The translations under genes were made by a program, and so were the position numbers. This document shows, in pieces, positions 1 through 8,110 of a stretch of DNA of 12,645 nucleotides (position 1 is the stretch's first letter; the number at the start of each line of letters is the position of its first letter). Below the pieces are notes generated by a model. It was not told the DNA's origin. It saw only the letters and a program-made list of their open reading frames with translations, and did no database searches. Origin of the DNA: Bacteroidota bacterium (GTDB lineage Bacteria > Bacteroidota > Bacteroidia > Flavobacteriales > Flavobacteriaceae); contig CANINJ010000020.1 in NCBI GenBank assembly GCA_947468985.1, positions 1 to 12,645 on the forward strand, in the 5' to 3' direction.

Positions 1-1088
1 TCCGATTGGTGCAAATGATAATTTCACCTTTGGTATTTTCAACATTAGTCGTTGGAATTGCCAAACTTGGCGACATCAAATCTGTGGGTAGAATTGGAGG
101 AAAAGCAATGGGTTGGTTTTTCACAGCGTCCTTTATTTCATTATTAATTGGGATGTTTTGGGTAAATGTTTTGAAACCAGGCGAAGGATTAAATTTATCA
201 AATGTCGATGTAACCACTGCAAGTGAAGTTACCGAGAAAACACATGCATTTTCAGCACAAAATTTCATCGAACACATTATTCCTAAAAGCATTGTGGAAG
301 CAATGGCAACAAATGAAATCCTGCAAATCGTAATTTTCTCTATCTTTTTTGGATTGGCTGCAGCCGCAATTGGTGACAATTCAAAACCAGTTGTAAATGC
401 CTTAGATAAATTATCGCACATCGTTTTGAAAATGGTGAATTATGTAATGAAATTCGCCCCAATAGGAGTTTTTGGAGCCATTGCGGGAGTTTTTGCTATT
501 CGAGATTTCAACGAATTATTATTTACCTACGCCAAATTTTTCGGTTCCTTTTTAGTCGGAATTTCTACACTTTGGTTTATTTTGGTTTTAGTAGGATACA
601 TTTTCCTGAAATCAAGAATGAGTATTTTGCTAAAAAGAATCGTAAACCCAATCGTTATCGCCTTTAGCACCACAAGTTCCGAAGCAGTATTTCCAAAACT
701 AACCGAAGAATTAGAACGTTTTGGCATAAAAGACAGAATCGTGTCGTTCATGCTGCCCCTCGGCTATTCCTTCAACCTCGACGGAAGTATGATGTACATG
801 ACTTTTGCGAGCATTTTTATCGCTCAAGCGTATGGAATCCCTTTGGATTTACCAACACAATTCACTATGCTTTTTGTTCTAATGCTCACCAGCAAAGGGA
901 TTGCAGGAGTTCCAAGAGCGAGTTTGGTGGTCGTTGCTGCAACTTGTGGAATGTTCAAAATTCCCATTGAAGGCATCGCATTAATCCTTCCAATCGACCA
1001 TTTTTGCGATATGTTCCGCAGTGGAACCAATGTTTTAGGAAATGCTTTGGCAACTTCTGTAGTTGGAAAATGGGAAGAAAAAGACTAA
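1..1088 (+). CDS. Dicarboxylate/amino acid:cation symporter (DAACS family), 5'-truncated by window edge
   Basis: Inner-membrane secondary transporter that couples uptake of a C4-dicarboxylate or acidic amino acid to Na+ or H+. The reading frame is open to the left edge (first full codon at nt 3). The TTG at nt 6 is not a credible start, because it falls in the conserved MIISPLVFSTLVVGI segment that normally follows the first two helices, so roughly 50-80 residues are missing. Visible family motifs are TTSSEAVFPKL (about nt 666-700, hairpin HP1), GYSFNLDGS (about nt 762-788, TM7), GIAGVPRAS (about nt 897-925, HP2) and a C-terminal D-M-F-R-S-G-T-N-V-L-G-N segment (about nt 1005-1045, TM8). In TM8 the substrate-binding Arg is kept, and the last position is Asn as in DctA instead of the Asp of GltPh. 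The ATSVVGKWE ending is also DctA-like. The exact substrate cannot be read from this. It converges on the symporter gene to its right, with no convincing terminator in the 71-nt gap. Confidence 0.9.
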   Translation, partial: RLVQMIISPLVFSTLVVGIAKLGDIKSVGRIGGKAMGWFFTASFISLLIGMFWVNVLKPGEGLNLSNVDVTTASEVTEKTHAFSAQNFIEHIIPKSIVEAMATNEILQIVIFSIFFGLAAAAIGDNSKPVVNALDKLSHIVLKMVNYVMKFAPIGVFGAIAGVFAIRDFNELLFTYAKFFGSFLVGISTLWFILVLVGYIFLKSRMSILLKRIVNPIVIAFSTTSSEAVFPKLTEELERFGIKDRIVSFMLPLGYSFNLDGSMMYMTFASIFIAQAYGIPLDLPTQFTMLFVLMLTSKGIAGVPRASLVVVAATCGMFKIPIEGIALILPIDHFCDMFRSGTNVLGNALATSVVGKWEEKD

Positions 1089-1159
1089 TTTCAAGTAGCT
1101 TTTTTTGTTTATTTGAAGCACAACTTTTAATTTCAGCTCACGATTATACCCGCTATTCG

Positions 1160-2866
1160 CTATATTTCTTGAATACCGATTTTCTTTGTTCTGAAAATAA
1201 AGGTTTGCAGGAATAATGAAACCAAAATGGTTAGTACCGCTCCAATGAAATTCAGCCATAGGAAACTTACAATTTCCAAGTAGAAGATATAGAATATGGC
1301 TAATTGCGAGCATATTGCGCCCCAAAAAATAGATTTTGCTCGGATGTATTTGATGTAAAAACCAACTAAGAAAATCCCTAAAACGGTACCGTAAAATACC
1401 GAACCGACGATGTTTACCAACTGAATTAAATTTTCAAACAAGGTTCCAACGCAGGCAAAAAGTATGGCGATAATCCCCCAAAAAACTGTAAAAAGTTTGG
1501 TTGCATTGACATAATGTTTTTCGGATTTTGGGGATTTTAAATTCCGTTTGTAAATGTCAATTGCCGTTGTAGATGCCAATGCTGTTAGCCCTGAAGCCGT
1601 TGATGACATTGCTGCCGACAAAATTACAGCCAATAATAATCCAATTAATCCTTTGGGTAAATAGGTGAGAATGAAGTTTATGAATACATAATCTTTGTCG
1701 TTTGTTTCGGCTTTATCATCCGCTTTTGAAATCAATTCTTTGGCTTGGTCTCGCAAATCATTTTCCTTATTGGAAAGCGTAGTTAGTTTTCTCCTTAATA
1801 TTGGATTGTCATAATTTTGATTCAAGTGATCGATATACAAAAGATTAAATTCCTTTTTCTCCTCTGATAAATCTACAAGTTGCTTTTCGAGTTGGTGGTA
1901 TTCGGTTTTGTAAATTGATTTTTCAATGGCAATTTTGTTATTTGGATTGAAATTTAACGGAACGGGATTGAATTGGAAAAACACAAAAACCATCACTCCA
2001 ATCAATAAAATAAAGAACTGCATTGGGACTTTCAAAAATCCGTTCATAATTAATCCCATTTGGCTTTCCCGTACAGATTTCCCTGATAAATAGCGTCCTA
2101 CTTGCGATTGATCGGTTCCAAAATAGGAAAGTGCTAAGAAAAAACCACCCGTAATTCCACTCCAAAAAGTATAGCGCGTTTCGGGGTCAAATGAAAAATC
2201 TACAATGTTCATTTTGTCATTTGCACCAGCAATATGAAGTGCATTTCCAAAAGTCATATCGTTTGGTAATAAATGTAAAATCAAGAAAAACGTGACAAAC
2301 ATTCCAAACATTATCACAAACATTTGGTATTTTTGAGTGACATTTACAGCTTTTGTACCACCAGAAAACGTGTAAATTATAACGAGCGTTCCAATAATGA
2401 TGTTCAAATGCGTTAAATTCCAACCCAATATCGACGAAAGTATAATTGAAGGTGCATAAATGGTAATTCCTGTTCCCAAACCTCTTTGAACCAAAAATAA
2501 TATTGCTGCCAAGGAACGTGTTTTCAAATCGAAGCGTTGTTCTAAATATTCATACGCCGTGAAAACTTTAAGTTTGTGATAAATGGGAATAAAAGTGATG
2601 CAAATGACTACCATTGCAATGGGCAAACCAAAATAAAATTGGACAAATCCCATACCGTCGTGGTACGCTTGCCCAGGCGTAGAAAGGAAAGTTATCGCAC
2701 TTGCTTGTGTCGCCATAACGGAAAGTCCAACTGTCCACCAAGGGGTTTCGTTGTTTCCTAAAATGTATTCTTCAACATTTTTCGTGCTTCCTTTCGTTTT
2801 CCAAACGCCATAAATTACAATAAAAAGCAGGGTAATTACGAGAACAATCCAATCAATTTTTTGCAT
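1160..2866 (-). CDS. SSS-family Na+/solute symporter with cytosolic-type coiled-coil insertion
   Basis: Multi-span membrane protein of 568 residues from the sodium:solute symporter (SSF) family, which uses the Na+ gradient to import sugars, vitamins, sialic acid or similar solutes. Visible hallmarks are the N-terminal helix, the TM2 segment WWTVGLSVMATQASAITFLS (43-62), the SGGTKAV loop (about 168-174), GTDQSQVGRYLSGKS (about 240-254), and SAAMSSTASGLTALAS (417-432), whose paired Ser residues correspond to the Na2-site region of vSGLT. Unusually, residues about 305-392 are a charged, Leu/Glu/Lys-rich coiled-coil-like insertion between two membrane helices. The gene is last in an operon. Its ATG lies 3 nt after the stop of the 33-codon membrane peptide, so translation is probably coupled. 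Pairing with a PIG-L deacetylase suggests a deacetylated sugar or amino-sugar derivative as substrate, which is inference. The family call is secure and the substrate unknown. Confidence 0.93.
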   Translation of the reverse strand: MQKIDWIVLVITLLFIVIYGVWKTKGSTKNVEEYILGNNETPWWTVGLSVMATQASAITFLSTPGQAYHDGMGFVQFYFGLPIAMVVICITFIPIYHKLKVFTAYEYLEQRFDLKTRSLAAILFLVQRGLGTGITIYAPSIILSSILGWNLTHLNIIIGTLVIIYTFSGGTKAVNVTQKYQMFVIMFGMFVTFFLILHLLPNDMTFGNALHIAGANDKMNIVDFSFDPETRYTFWSGITGGFFLALSYFGTDQSQVGRYLSGKSVRESQMGLIMNGFLKVPMQFFILLIGVMVFVFFQFNPVPLNFNPNNKIAIEKSIYKTEYHQLEKQLVDLSEEKKEFNLLYIDHLNQNYDNPILRRKLTTLSNKENDLRDQAKELISKADDKAETNDKDYVFINFILTYLPKGLIGLLLAVILSAAMSSTASGLTALASTTAIDIYKRNLKSPKSEKHYVNATKLFTVFWGIIAILFACVGTLFENLIQLVNIVGSVFYGTVLGIFLVGFYIKYIRAKSIFWGAICSQLAIFYIFYLEIVSFLWLNFIGAVLTILVSLFLQTFIFRTKKIGIQEI

Positions 2867-2869
2867 AGC

Positions 2870-2971
2870 TTAGGAAAATAGTTGCATAATAATAAAGTAA
2901 AAAACGATGTAAATTGCATTGGCTACTAAAACCCAAGTGTAATTTTTCTTCCACATTTTATTTTCGTTCAT
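2870..2971 (-). CDS. 33-residue single-span membrane micropeptide, possible symporter small subunit
   Basis: A short open frame from ATG at nt 2971 to TAA at nt 2870, lying exactly between two genes of one operon. It begins 7 nt after the deacetylase stop and ends 3 nt before the symporter ATG. The product has a charged amphipathic head (MNENKMWKKN), then about 22 hydrophobic residues rich in aromatic and branched side chains (TWVLVANAIYIVFYFIIMQL), and ends FS. This predicts one transmembrane helix with the basic end probably inside. There is no signal peptidase site. The tight fit in the operon argues that it is translated; the alternative is a chance frame. Small partner proteins encoded beside SSS symporters are known (YhdT with PanF, and the DUF4212 family). 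The W-x2-N start of this peptide recalls DUF4212, but it is less than half that length, so homology is only a guess. Confidence 0.7.
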   Translation of the reverse strand: MNENKMWKKNYTWVLVANAIYIVFYFIIMQLFS

Positions 2972-2978
2972 CTCGATT

Positions 2979-5474
2979 TTATTTAATAGAAATTATATTC
3001 GCCATCAATCTAAACGCACCAGAAACGCCTTCTGGCAATTCTCTAAAGAAACTCAAACCCGTATAAATATAATGTCCTTTTCCGTATTTTGCGATAAGTA
3101 ACGCTCCATTTTTTGCAGTTTCGCCTTTGTCATTTGAAGACAAAATAGGGGTGAAGGCAGCGTCCCATTCACTTGGATAATTCAGTCCTTGTTCTTGTTT
3201 CCAACCTTCAAAATCTTTGGAAGTAATTTTATTTGGGTAATTCAAAACAGGATTTTGTGGTTCTAAAAACCGTATTTCTGCATTTTCTTCGGTAACTCTA
3301 TCTTTGGAAATTTTCAGTGAAAAAGGCGCAATATTTTTAGTCACCAATTCATCCGTGGTGTTGTATTGCACCAACATTGTTTTCCCTTCTTTGACAAAAT
3401 CGAATAAAATATCTTGTTTAAATGCCAATGCTTTAACAGTATTGTACGCTCTAATTCCAGTGATAACTACATCGAAATTCAGTAGTTTTTCCTTAGTTAT
3501 TTCTTCGGGTTTTAGTATGGAAACTTCATATCCCATTTGCGTTAAACTCTTCGGAACTTCGTCGCCCGCACCCATAATATAGGCTATTTTTTCGTTCCCC
3601 GTTTTGATGTCTAATTTGATGAATTTCGCTTCAGAAGTTCTCAAAATTTGTTGCTTTGAAATGTGATTGTAATTGATGTTGATTTGCTCTTTGTCAAACG
3701 TTTTGTCGTTTACAATTGCGATACATTTTACCGTAATTTCATCTGCATTTTTGGATGGAAAAACTTCGAAATATACAATTTGTTCTTCACCTTTTTTGCT
3801 CAAGGCAAATGCGATTTCGGTTGGATTAACTTTCCAATTCTTTGAGACATCTAATCTTAGTACTCCGTTTTCTGAATCTTTTCCAGCTTTAATTTTTACG
3901 CCAATAGTTTTGGATTTATCGGTATTGAAAATGGCAACTTTATCAATGATTGAAGTTGTAATTTCGGGTACAATATCCAATGGATTATAGATTTCGCCTT
4001 TCGTTGGGTCGTTATATTTATAGATAACATTTCGTTCAAAAGGGATTGAAATTCCATTTATAGCAACCATAAAAACAACTTTTACTTCTCGAATTACATC
4101 TGGAATACCAACGTTCATTTGATTGTCAACGCGGTACATTCCAACCGTGCCTTTTTCATTTAACCAATATGGATTGGTATATTCTAATGTTGCAGGCAAT
4201 TGCAGTTCCAAAGTCAAATTTTGAGAAATATTATTATTTAATGCGATATTTTCAAGCGTATTTTTTTGTTCTGCTAACGAAGTAATGCTTTCCAATTGCA
4301 TCTGTATTGAACTTCTATTTATGGCTTCAATTTTGACTTTTAGAATGCTATTTGAATTTGCCGTTTGATTTTCTGAAACCGCTTCAAGATACAATCCAGA
4401 ACAGGCTGCAATTATTTTCTTAATTTCCTCAGATTTTATGGTTTTCCAATGTTCGTCTTCTAATAATTGAAGCATTGAATAGGCTTTCGCCAAATCTGGA
4501 ATGCTTGCCGATGGATTTTTGAAATCAAATTGCTGTTGTACTTTTTCTAATAATTGTCCAATAGCTACTCCACCTTTCACCCGATTCCAAGTAGTATCAA
4601 TTCCATCGAATACATTGGTTTTATCTTTTAAAGAACTTCCTTTAAGCAATTCTAAATATTCCGTTTCTTCACCACGGCTTCCTGTACTTCCAAAACCTTG
4701 CGATTGATGACAACTTCTGCTCAACGCTGCAATTTCTTGATTTGATTTTCCTAATGATGGATAAAAAACACCAATTTGTAAGGCACTTAAATTGGTTTTG
4801 TCGGCTGCTTCAAATTTTTCTTTGCTTCCATAAAACCACCACGAAGTATTGAAAAATTGTCTTTTTGGTTGCCAAGGCTGAACGAATTTTAATTGGTCGG
4901 GAAATATTTTTGAATCGTTTGCTAAATCAAAACTTTCAACGCTCAATAGGGCAGAAGCAGTGTGATGTCCGTGTGTAGTTCCTGGCGAACGATGGTCAAA
5001 TCGGTTGATAATTACATCGGGTTGGAATTTACGAATTGCCCAAACTACATCGCTTAGCACCTGATTTTTATCCCAGATTTGTAGGGTTTCGTCAGGATTT
5101 TTAGAATATCCAAAGTCATTGGCACGCGAAAAAAACTGAATACCACCATCAATTTTTCTGGCTTCCAGAAGTTCTTGCGTACGTATAACTCCTAATTGTT
5201 CGCGTAATTCAGAACCAATTAAATTCTGACCGCCATCTCCACGAGTTAGCGATAAATAGCCTGTTCGAGCCATTTTTTCATTAGACAAATAGGAAATTAA
5301 TCGGGTATTTTCATCATCAGGATGTGCCGCAATATACAATACAGAACCTAAAAAATTTAGTTTTTGAATTTGGTTGTAAATAGCAACAGCGTTCGGTTTT
5401 GCAGGTTGTTGAGCAAAAACACTTTGAAATAAAAATAGAAATAAAACGATACTTAGTTTGAAAATTTTCTGCAT
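2979..5474 (-). CDS. Secreted PIG-L (LmbE-like) family deacetylase with C-terminal GATase-like domain
   Basis: Predicted Zn-dependent N-deacetylase of the PIG-L superfamily, 831 residues, which removes acetyl groups from N-acetylglucosamine-type substrates. Residues 1-21 form a signal peptide with a basic start, the hydrophobic core LSIVLFLFLF and likely cleavage after FA-21, so it acts outside the cytoplasm. The catalytic domain (about 40-300) shows AHPDDE (50-55; metal ligands His51 and Asp54, Asp53 the presumed general base), RGDGGQN (78-84) and T-H-G-H-H (167-171), which supplies the third metal ligand. A beta-rich linker of about 360-620 follows, probably Ig/NEW3-like. Residues about 630-831 form an alpha/beta domain resembling class I glutamine amidotransferases; I see no clear catalytic Cys-His pair, so it may be structural or ligand-binding. 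It is much longer than single-domain LmbE proteins (about 230 residues). It is first in the operon with the micropeptide and the symporter. The physiological substrate is unknown. Confidence 0.9.
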   Translation of the reverse strand: MQKIFKLSIVLFLFLFQSVFAQQPAKPNAVAIYNQIQKLNFLGSVLYIAAHPDDENTRLISYLSNEKMARTGYLSLTRGDGGQNLIGSELREQLGVIRTQELLEARKIDGGIQFFSRANDFGYSKNPDETLQIWDKNQVLSDVVWAIRKFQPDVIINRFDHRSPGTTHGHHTASALLSVESFDLANDSKIFPDQLKFVQPWQPKRQFFNTSWWFYGSKEKFEAADKTNLSALQIGVFYPSLGKSNQEIAALSRSCHQSQGFGSTGSRGEETEYLELLKGSSLKDKTNVFDGIDTTWNRVKGGVAIGQLLEKVQQQFDFKNPSASIPDLAKAYSMLQLLEDEHWKTIKSEEIKKIIAACSGLYLEAVSENQTANSNSILKVKIEAINRSSIQMQLESITSLAEQKNTLENIALNNNISQNLTLELQLPATLEYTNPYWLNEKGTVGMYRVDNQMNVGIPDVIREVKVVFMVAINGISIPFERNVIYKYNDPTKGEIYNPLDIVPEITTSIIDKVAIFNTDKSKTIGVKIKAGKDSENGVLRLDVSKNWKVNPTEIAFALSKKGEEQIVYFEVFPSKNADEITVKCIAIVNDKTFDKEQININYNHISKQQILRTSEAKFIKLDIKTGNEKIAYIMGAGDEVPKSLTQMGYEVSILKPEEITKEKLLNFDVVITGIRAYNTVKALAFKQDILFDFVKEGKTMLVQYNTTDELVTKNIAPFSLKISKDRVTEENAEIRFLEPQNPVLNYPNKITSKDFEGWKQEQGLNYPSEWDAAFTPILSSNDKGETAKNGALLIAKYGKGHYIYTGLSFFRELPEGVSGAFRLMANIISIK

Positions 5475-5500
5475 TTTGTGAGTTTGATTTGCAACATTTC

Positions 5501-5508
5501 AAATATAA
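5501..5508 (-). promoter_or_regulatory. Putative -7 element of the deacetylase operon promoter
   Basis: On the minus strand this reads TATATTTG, a full match to the Bacteroidota -7 consensus TAnnTTTG. It ends 26 nt before the deacetylase ATG. No good TTG-type -33 element is found at the usual spacing, so the call rests on the -7 match and position. It implies a leader of about 20 nt without a Shine-Dalgarno sequence. Confidence 0.55.
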
Positions 5509-5544
5509 CAATTTTATACATTTAAAATGCGCCGTTTTTGTGCT

Positions 5545-5582
5545 AAAAAAAATACAGCTAAAGGAATGACTTAGCTGTATTT
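5545..5582 (-). terminator. Rho-independent terminator of pheT
   Basis: A perfect 12-bp inverted repeat: AAATACAGCTAA (5550-5561) pairs with TTAGCTGTATTT (5571-5582) around a 9-nt loop. Read on the minus strand, the hairpin runs into a T tract (complement of the A run at 5545-5552). It begins 21 nt after the pheT stop codon and separates pheT from the deacetylase operon, which is transcribed in the same direction. Confidence 0.85.
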
Positions 5583-5603
5583 GGATTGTATTTTTAAAAG
5601 TAT

Positions 5604-8027
5604 TTATCTTAATTGAGCGCCAAGTTGCGTTTCAAAATTAGATTGAAGCTTACTCATAATTTTTTCAATTTGAGTATCTGTTAATGTTTTAGAATCGTCT
5701 TGAATCGTGAAACTCACTGCGTACGATTTTTTCCCTTCGGGTAAATTCGTACCTATATATACATCAAAAAGCGTAATGTCTTTTAAAAGGGATTTTTCGG
5801 TTTGACGTGCAATGTTATACACTTCTTCAAATGTTGCTTTTTCATCAACTAATAAAGCTAAATCTCTACGAACTTCTGGATATTTAGGAATTTCTGTAAA
5901 TTTAATTTTGTTAGAAAGTGATTTTAAAATCGCATTCCAATTGAAATCAGCATAAAAAACTTCCTGTTTGATGTCGAAATGTTTTAAGATGGTTTTTTTA
6001 ACGGTTCCAAATTCTACTAAAATTTCAGTTCCAGCAGCGATTGCAATTCCTTCAGCAAAAACATCCGAAGTTACAGGTTTGTATTGAATTTTGTTAATTC
6101 CTAAACGCGATAAAATCGTATTTACATAACCTTTAAACAAGAAAAAGTCAGATGGTTTTTGAGCATTTGTCCAGCTTTCTCCCAATCGGTTACCAGTTGT
6201 GAACAAAGTTAAATGTTTAGGTTCATCAAATCCTGATGGCAATTTATGGTAGGTTTTTCCAAATTCAAATAATTTTAAATCGGAATTTCTTCGATTAATA
6301 TTAAATGAAACAGCTTCTAATCCTGAAAACAATAAAGACTGTCGCATTGCAGACAAATCATTGCTTAAAGGATTTAAAATCAAAACATTGAATTCTTCTC
6401 TTAAATTTTCTGATAATTTGATATAATCCGGCGTTGTCAATGAATTCGCCATCATTTCATTGAATCCTAAAGATGTCAATTGATTTGCAATGATATTTTG
6501 AACTTTATAATCTTCTGTTCTACCTGAATTTGAAACTGTAGCGTTTAATTTTTTGGTAAAATTGATATTGTTGTAACCGTAAACTCTCAATAATTCTTCA
6601 ATTACATCAATTTCACGCTGAACATCCACACGATAAGCAGGAATTACAAGTCCTAAACTTGATTCTGAAACGCTTGTCACTTTAATATCTAAGGAAACTA
6701 AAATTTTCTTGATGGTTTCTTTTGGAATTTCTTGCCCAATAATTTTTGATACATTATTGAAATTTAAAACAACAGAAAAATCTTCAATTTTCTTATTATA
6801 AATATCAATAATATCAGAAGTAATTTCTCCACCGGCTACTTCTTGAATTAAAATAGCGGCACGTTTTAAAGCATATTCTGTTATTGTTGGGTCAATTCCT
6901 CTTTCAAATCTGAAAGAAGCATCTGTGCTTAAAGTATGTCTTTTGGCAGTTTTACGAACAGAAACAGGATTAAAATAGGCACTTTCTAAAAAGATAGTAT
7001 TCGTATTTTCTGAAACTCCTGAATTTTGTCCGCCAAAAACTCCTGCAATACAAAGCGGTCCTTTCTCATCACAAATCATTAAATCTTCTTCGTGTAAATT
7101 TCTTTCAATTCCGTCTAATGTGGTAAATTTTGTTCCTGAAGGAAGCGTTTTTACTATTATATTTCCATTGATTTTGGCAGCATCAAAGGCGTGAAGCGGT
7201 TGCCCAATTTCGTGTAAAACATAATTAGTTACATCAACAATATTATTTTTTGGGGTTAACCCAATAGATTTCAGTCTGTTTTTTAACCATTCGGGAGATG
7301 GTTTTATGGTAACTCCAGAAATTGTTACTCCACAATATCTCGGTGCTAATTTAGCATCTTCAACTTTAATATCAATTTTCAGGGTTCTTTTATCGACCTT
7401 GAATTTATTAACAGAAGGAGTAATTAATTCCGATTGGTTGCTGTTTTTTTGGATTAATCCCGCGCGTAAATCTCTTGCAACTCCCCAATGACTCATAGCA
7501 TCGGCACGGTTTGGTGTTAAACCAATTTCAAAAACTTCATCTGTTTCGATATTAAATACTTTGAAAGCTGGAGTTCCAGGAATTAATTCGGCAGCAAGAA
7601 TCATAATTCCATCGTGACTGTCACCAAGACCTAATTCATCTTCGGCACAAATCATTCCGTGACTTTCTTCGCCACGAATTTTTCCTTTTTTTATTTCAAA
7701 TGAGTTTCCTTCTTTGTCATATAATTTGGTTCCAATTGTAGCAACAGGAACTTTTTGTCCTACACCAACATTTGAAGCTCCACAAACTATCTGAATTGGA
7801 GTTCCAGTACCAATATCAACGGTTGTAACTTTCAATTTATCGGCATTTGTATGTTGGATACATGTCAAAACGTGACCAATTACAACGCCTTCCAAACCGC
7901 CTTTTAAACTTTCATATTTTTCAACGCCTTCAACTTCCAATCCTAAATCGGTTAATATAGCGGCTGTATCTTCTGAATTTAAATCAGTTTTGATGAATTG
8001 TTTTAACCAGTTGTATGATATTTTCAT
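5604..8027 (-). CDS. pheT: Phenylalanine--tRNA ligase beta subunit
   Basis: Cytosolic subunit of the alpha2-beta2 PheRS that attaches phenylalanine to tRNA-Phe; the beta chain binds tRNA and edits mischarged Tyr-tRNA. At 807 residues it has the full length of the bacterial long form. Domains in order: N-terminal MKISYNWLKQF; an EMAP/OB-type tRNA-binding domain (about 42-155, with NADKLKV at 61-67); a B3/B4 editing domain (about 215-390, including TDASFRFERGIDP, 368-380); B5 (about 405-480, with the R-V-D-V-x3-I-D-V-I-E-E-L-L-R-V-Y-G-Y signature near 466-485); a catalytic-like core; and a C-terminal ferredoxin-fold anticodon-binding domain (about 710-807, starting P-K-Y-P-E-V-R-R-D-L-A). pheS is not beside it, unlike the pheST operon of many bacteria. 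No T-box or leader peptide is visible. It has its own promoter and terminator, so it is probably monocistronic. Confidence 0.98.
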   Translation of the reverse strand: MKISYNWLKQFIKTDLNSEDTAAILTDLGLEVEGVEKYESLKGGLEGVVIGHVLTCIQHTNADKLKVTTVDIGTGTPIQIVCGASNVGVGQKVPVATIGTKLYDKEGNSFEIKKGKIRGEESHGMICAEDELGLGDSHDGIMILAAELIPGTPAFKVFNIETDEVFEIGLTPNRADAMSHWGVARDLRAGLIQKNSNQSELITPSVNKFKVDKRTLKIDIKVEDAKLAPRYCGVTISGVTIKPSPEWLKNRLKSIGLTPKNNIVDVTNYVLHEIGQPLHAFDAAKINGNIIVKTLPSGTKFTTLDGIERNLHEEDLMICDEKGPLCIAGVFGGQNSGVSENTNTIFLESAYFNPVSVRKTAKRHTLSTDASFRFERGIDPTITEYALKRAAILIQEVAGGEITSDIIDIYNKKIEDFSVVLNFNNVSKIIGQEIPKETIKKILVSLDIKVTSVSESSLGLVIPAYRVDVQREIDVIEELLRVYGYNNINFTKKLNATVSNSGRTEDYKVQNIIANQLTSLGFNEMMANSLTTPDYIKLSENLREEFNVLILNPLSNDLSAMRQSLLFSGLEAVSFNINRRNSDLKLFEFGKTYHKLPSGFDEPKHLTLFTTGNRLGESWTNAQKPSDFFLFKGYVNTILSRLGINKIQYKPVTSDVFAEGIAIAAGTEILVEFGTVKKTILKHFDIKQEVFYADFNWNAILKSLSNKIKFTEIPKYPEVRRDLALLVDEKATFEEVYNIARQTEKSLLKDITLFDVYIGTNLPEGKKSYAVSFTIQDDSKTLTDTQIEKIMSKLQSNFETQLGAQLR

Positions 8028-8047
8028 TTGTTAATTTTATGAGAATG

Positions 8048-8055
8048 CAAATATA
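8048..8055 (-). promoter_or_regulatory. Putative -7 element of the pheT promoter
   Basis: The minus strand reads TATATTTG, identical to the putative -7 element of the deacetylase operon and ending 20 nt before the pheT ATG. A TTG that could serve as the -33 element lies at 8080-8082, with a spacer of 24 nt that is slightly longer than usual. The implied leader is under 20 nt. Confidence 0.55.
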
Positions 8056-8110
8056 AGGATTGCGAGTTGTACTTAGAAACAATTTTTTTGGTTTTTTTTA
8101 AATTGCAGTT

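Noticed and set aside
1089..1159. A bidirectional terminator between the two convergent symporter genes
   Set aside because: There is only a weak TTCAA/TTGAA pairing around a T run, too short and AU-rich to claim.
1004..1216. A 70-codon plus-strand frame across the convergent gap
   Set aside because: It overlaps the symporter ends in other frames, has no plausible start signal and encodes no recognisable domain.
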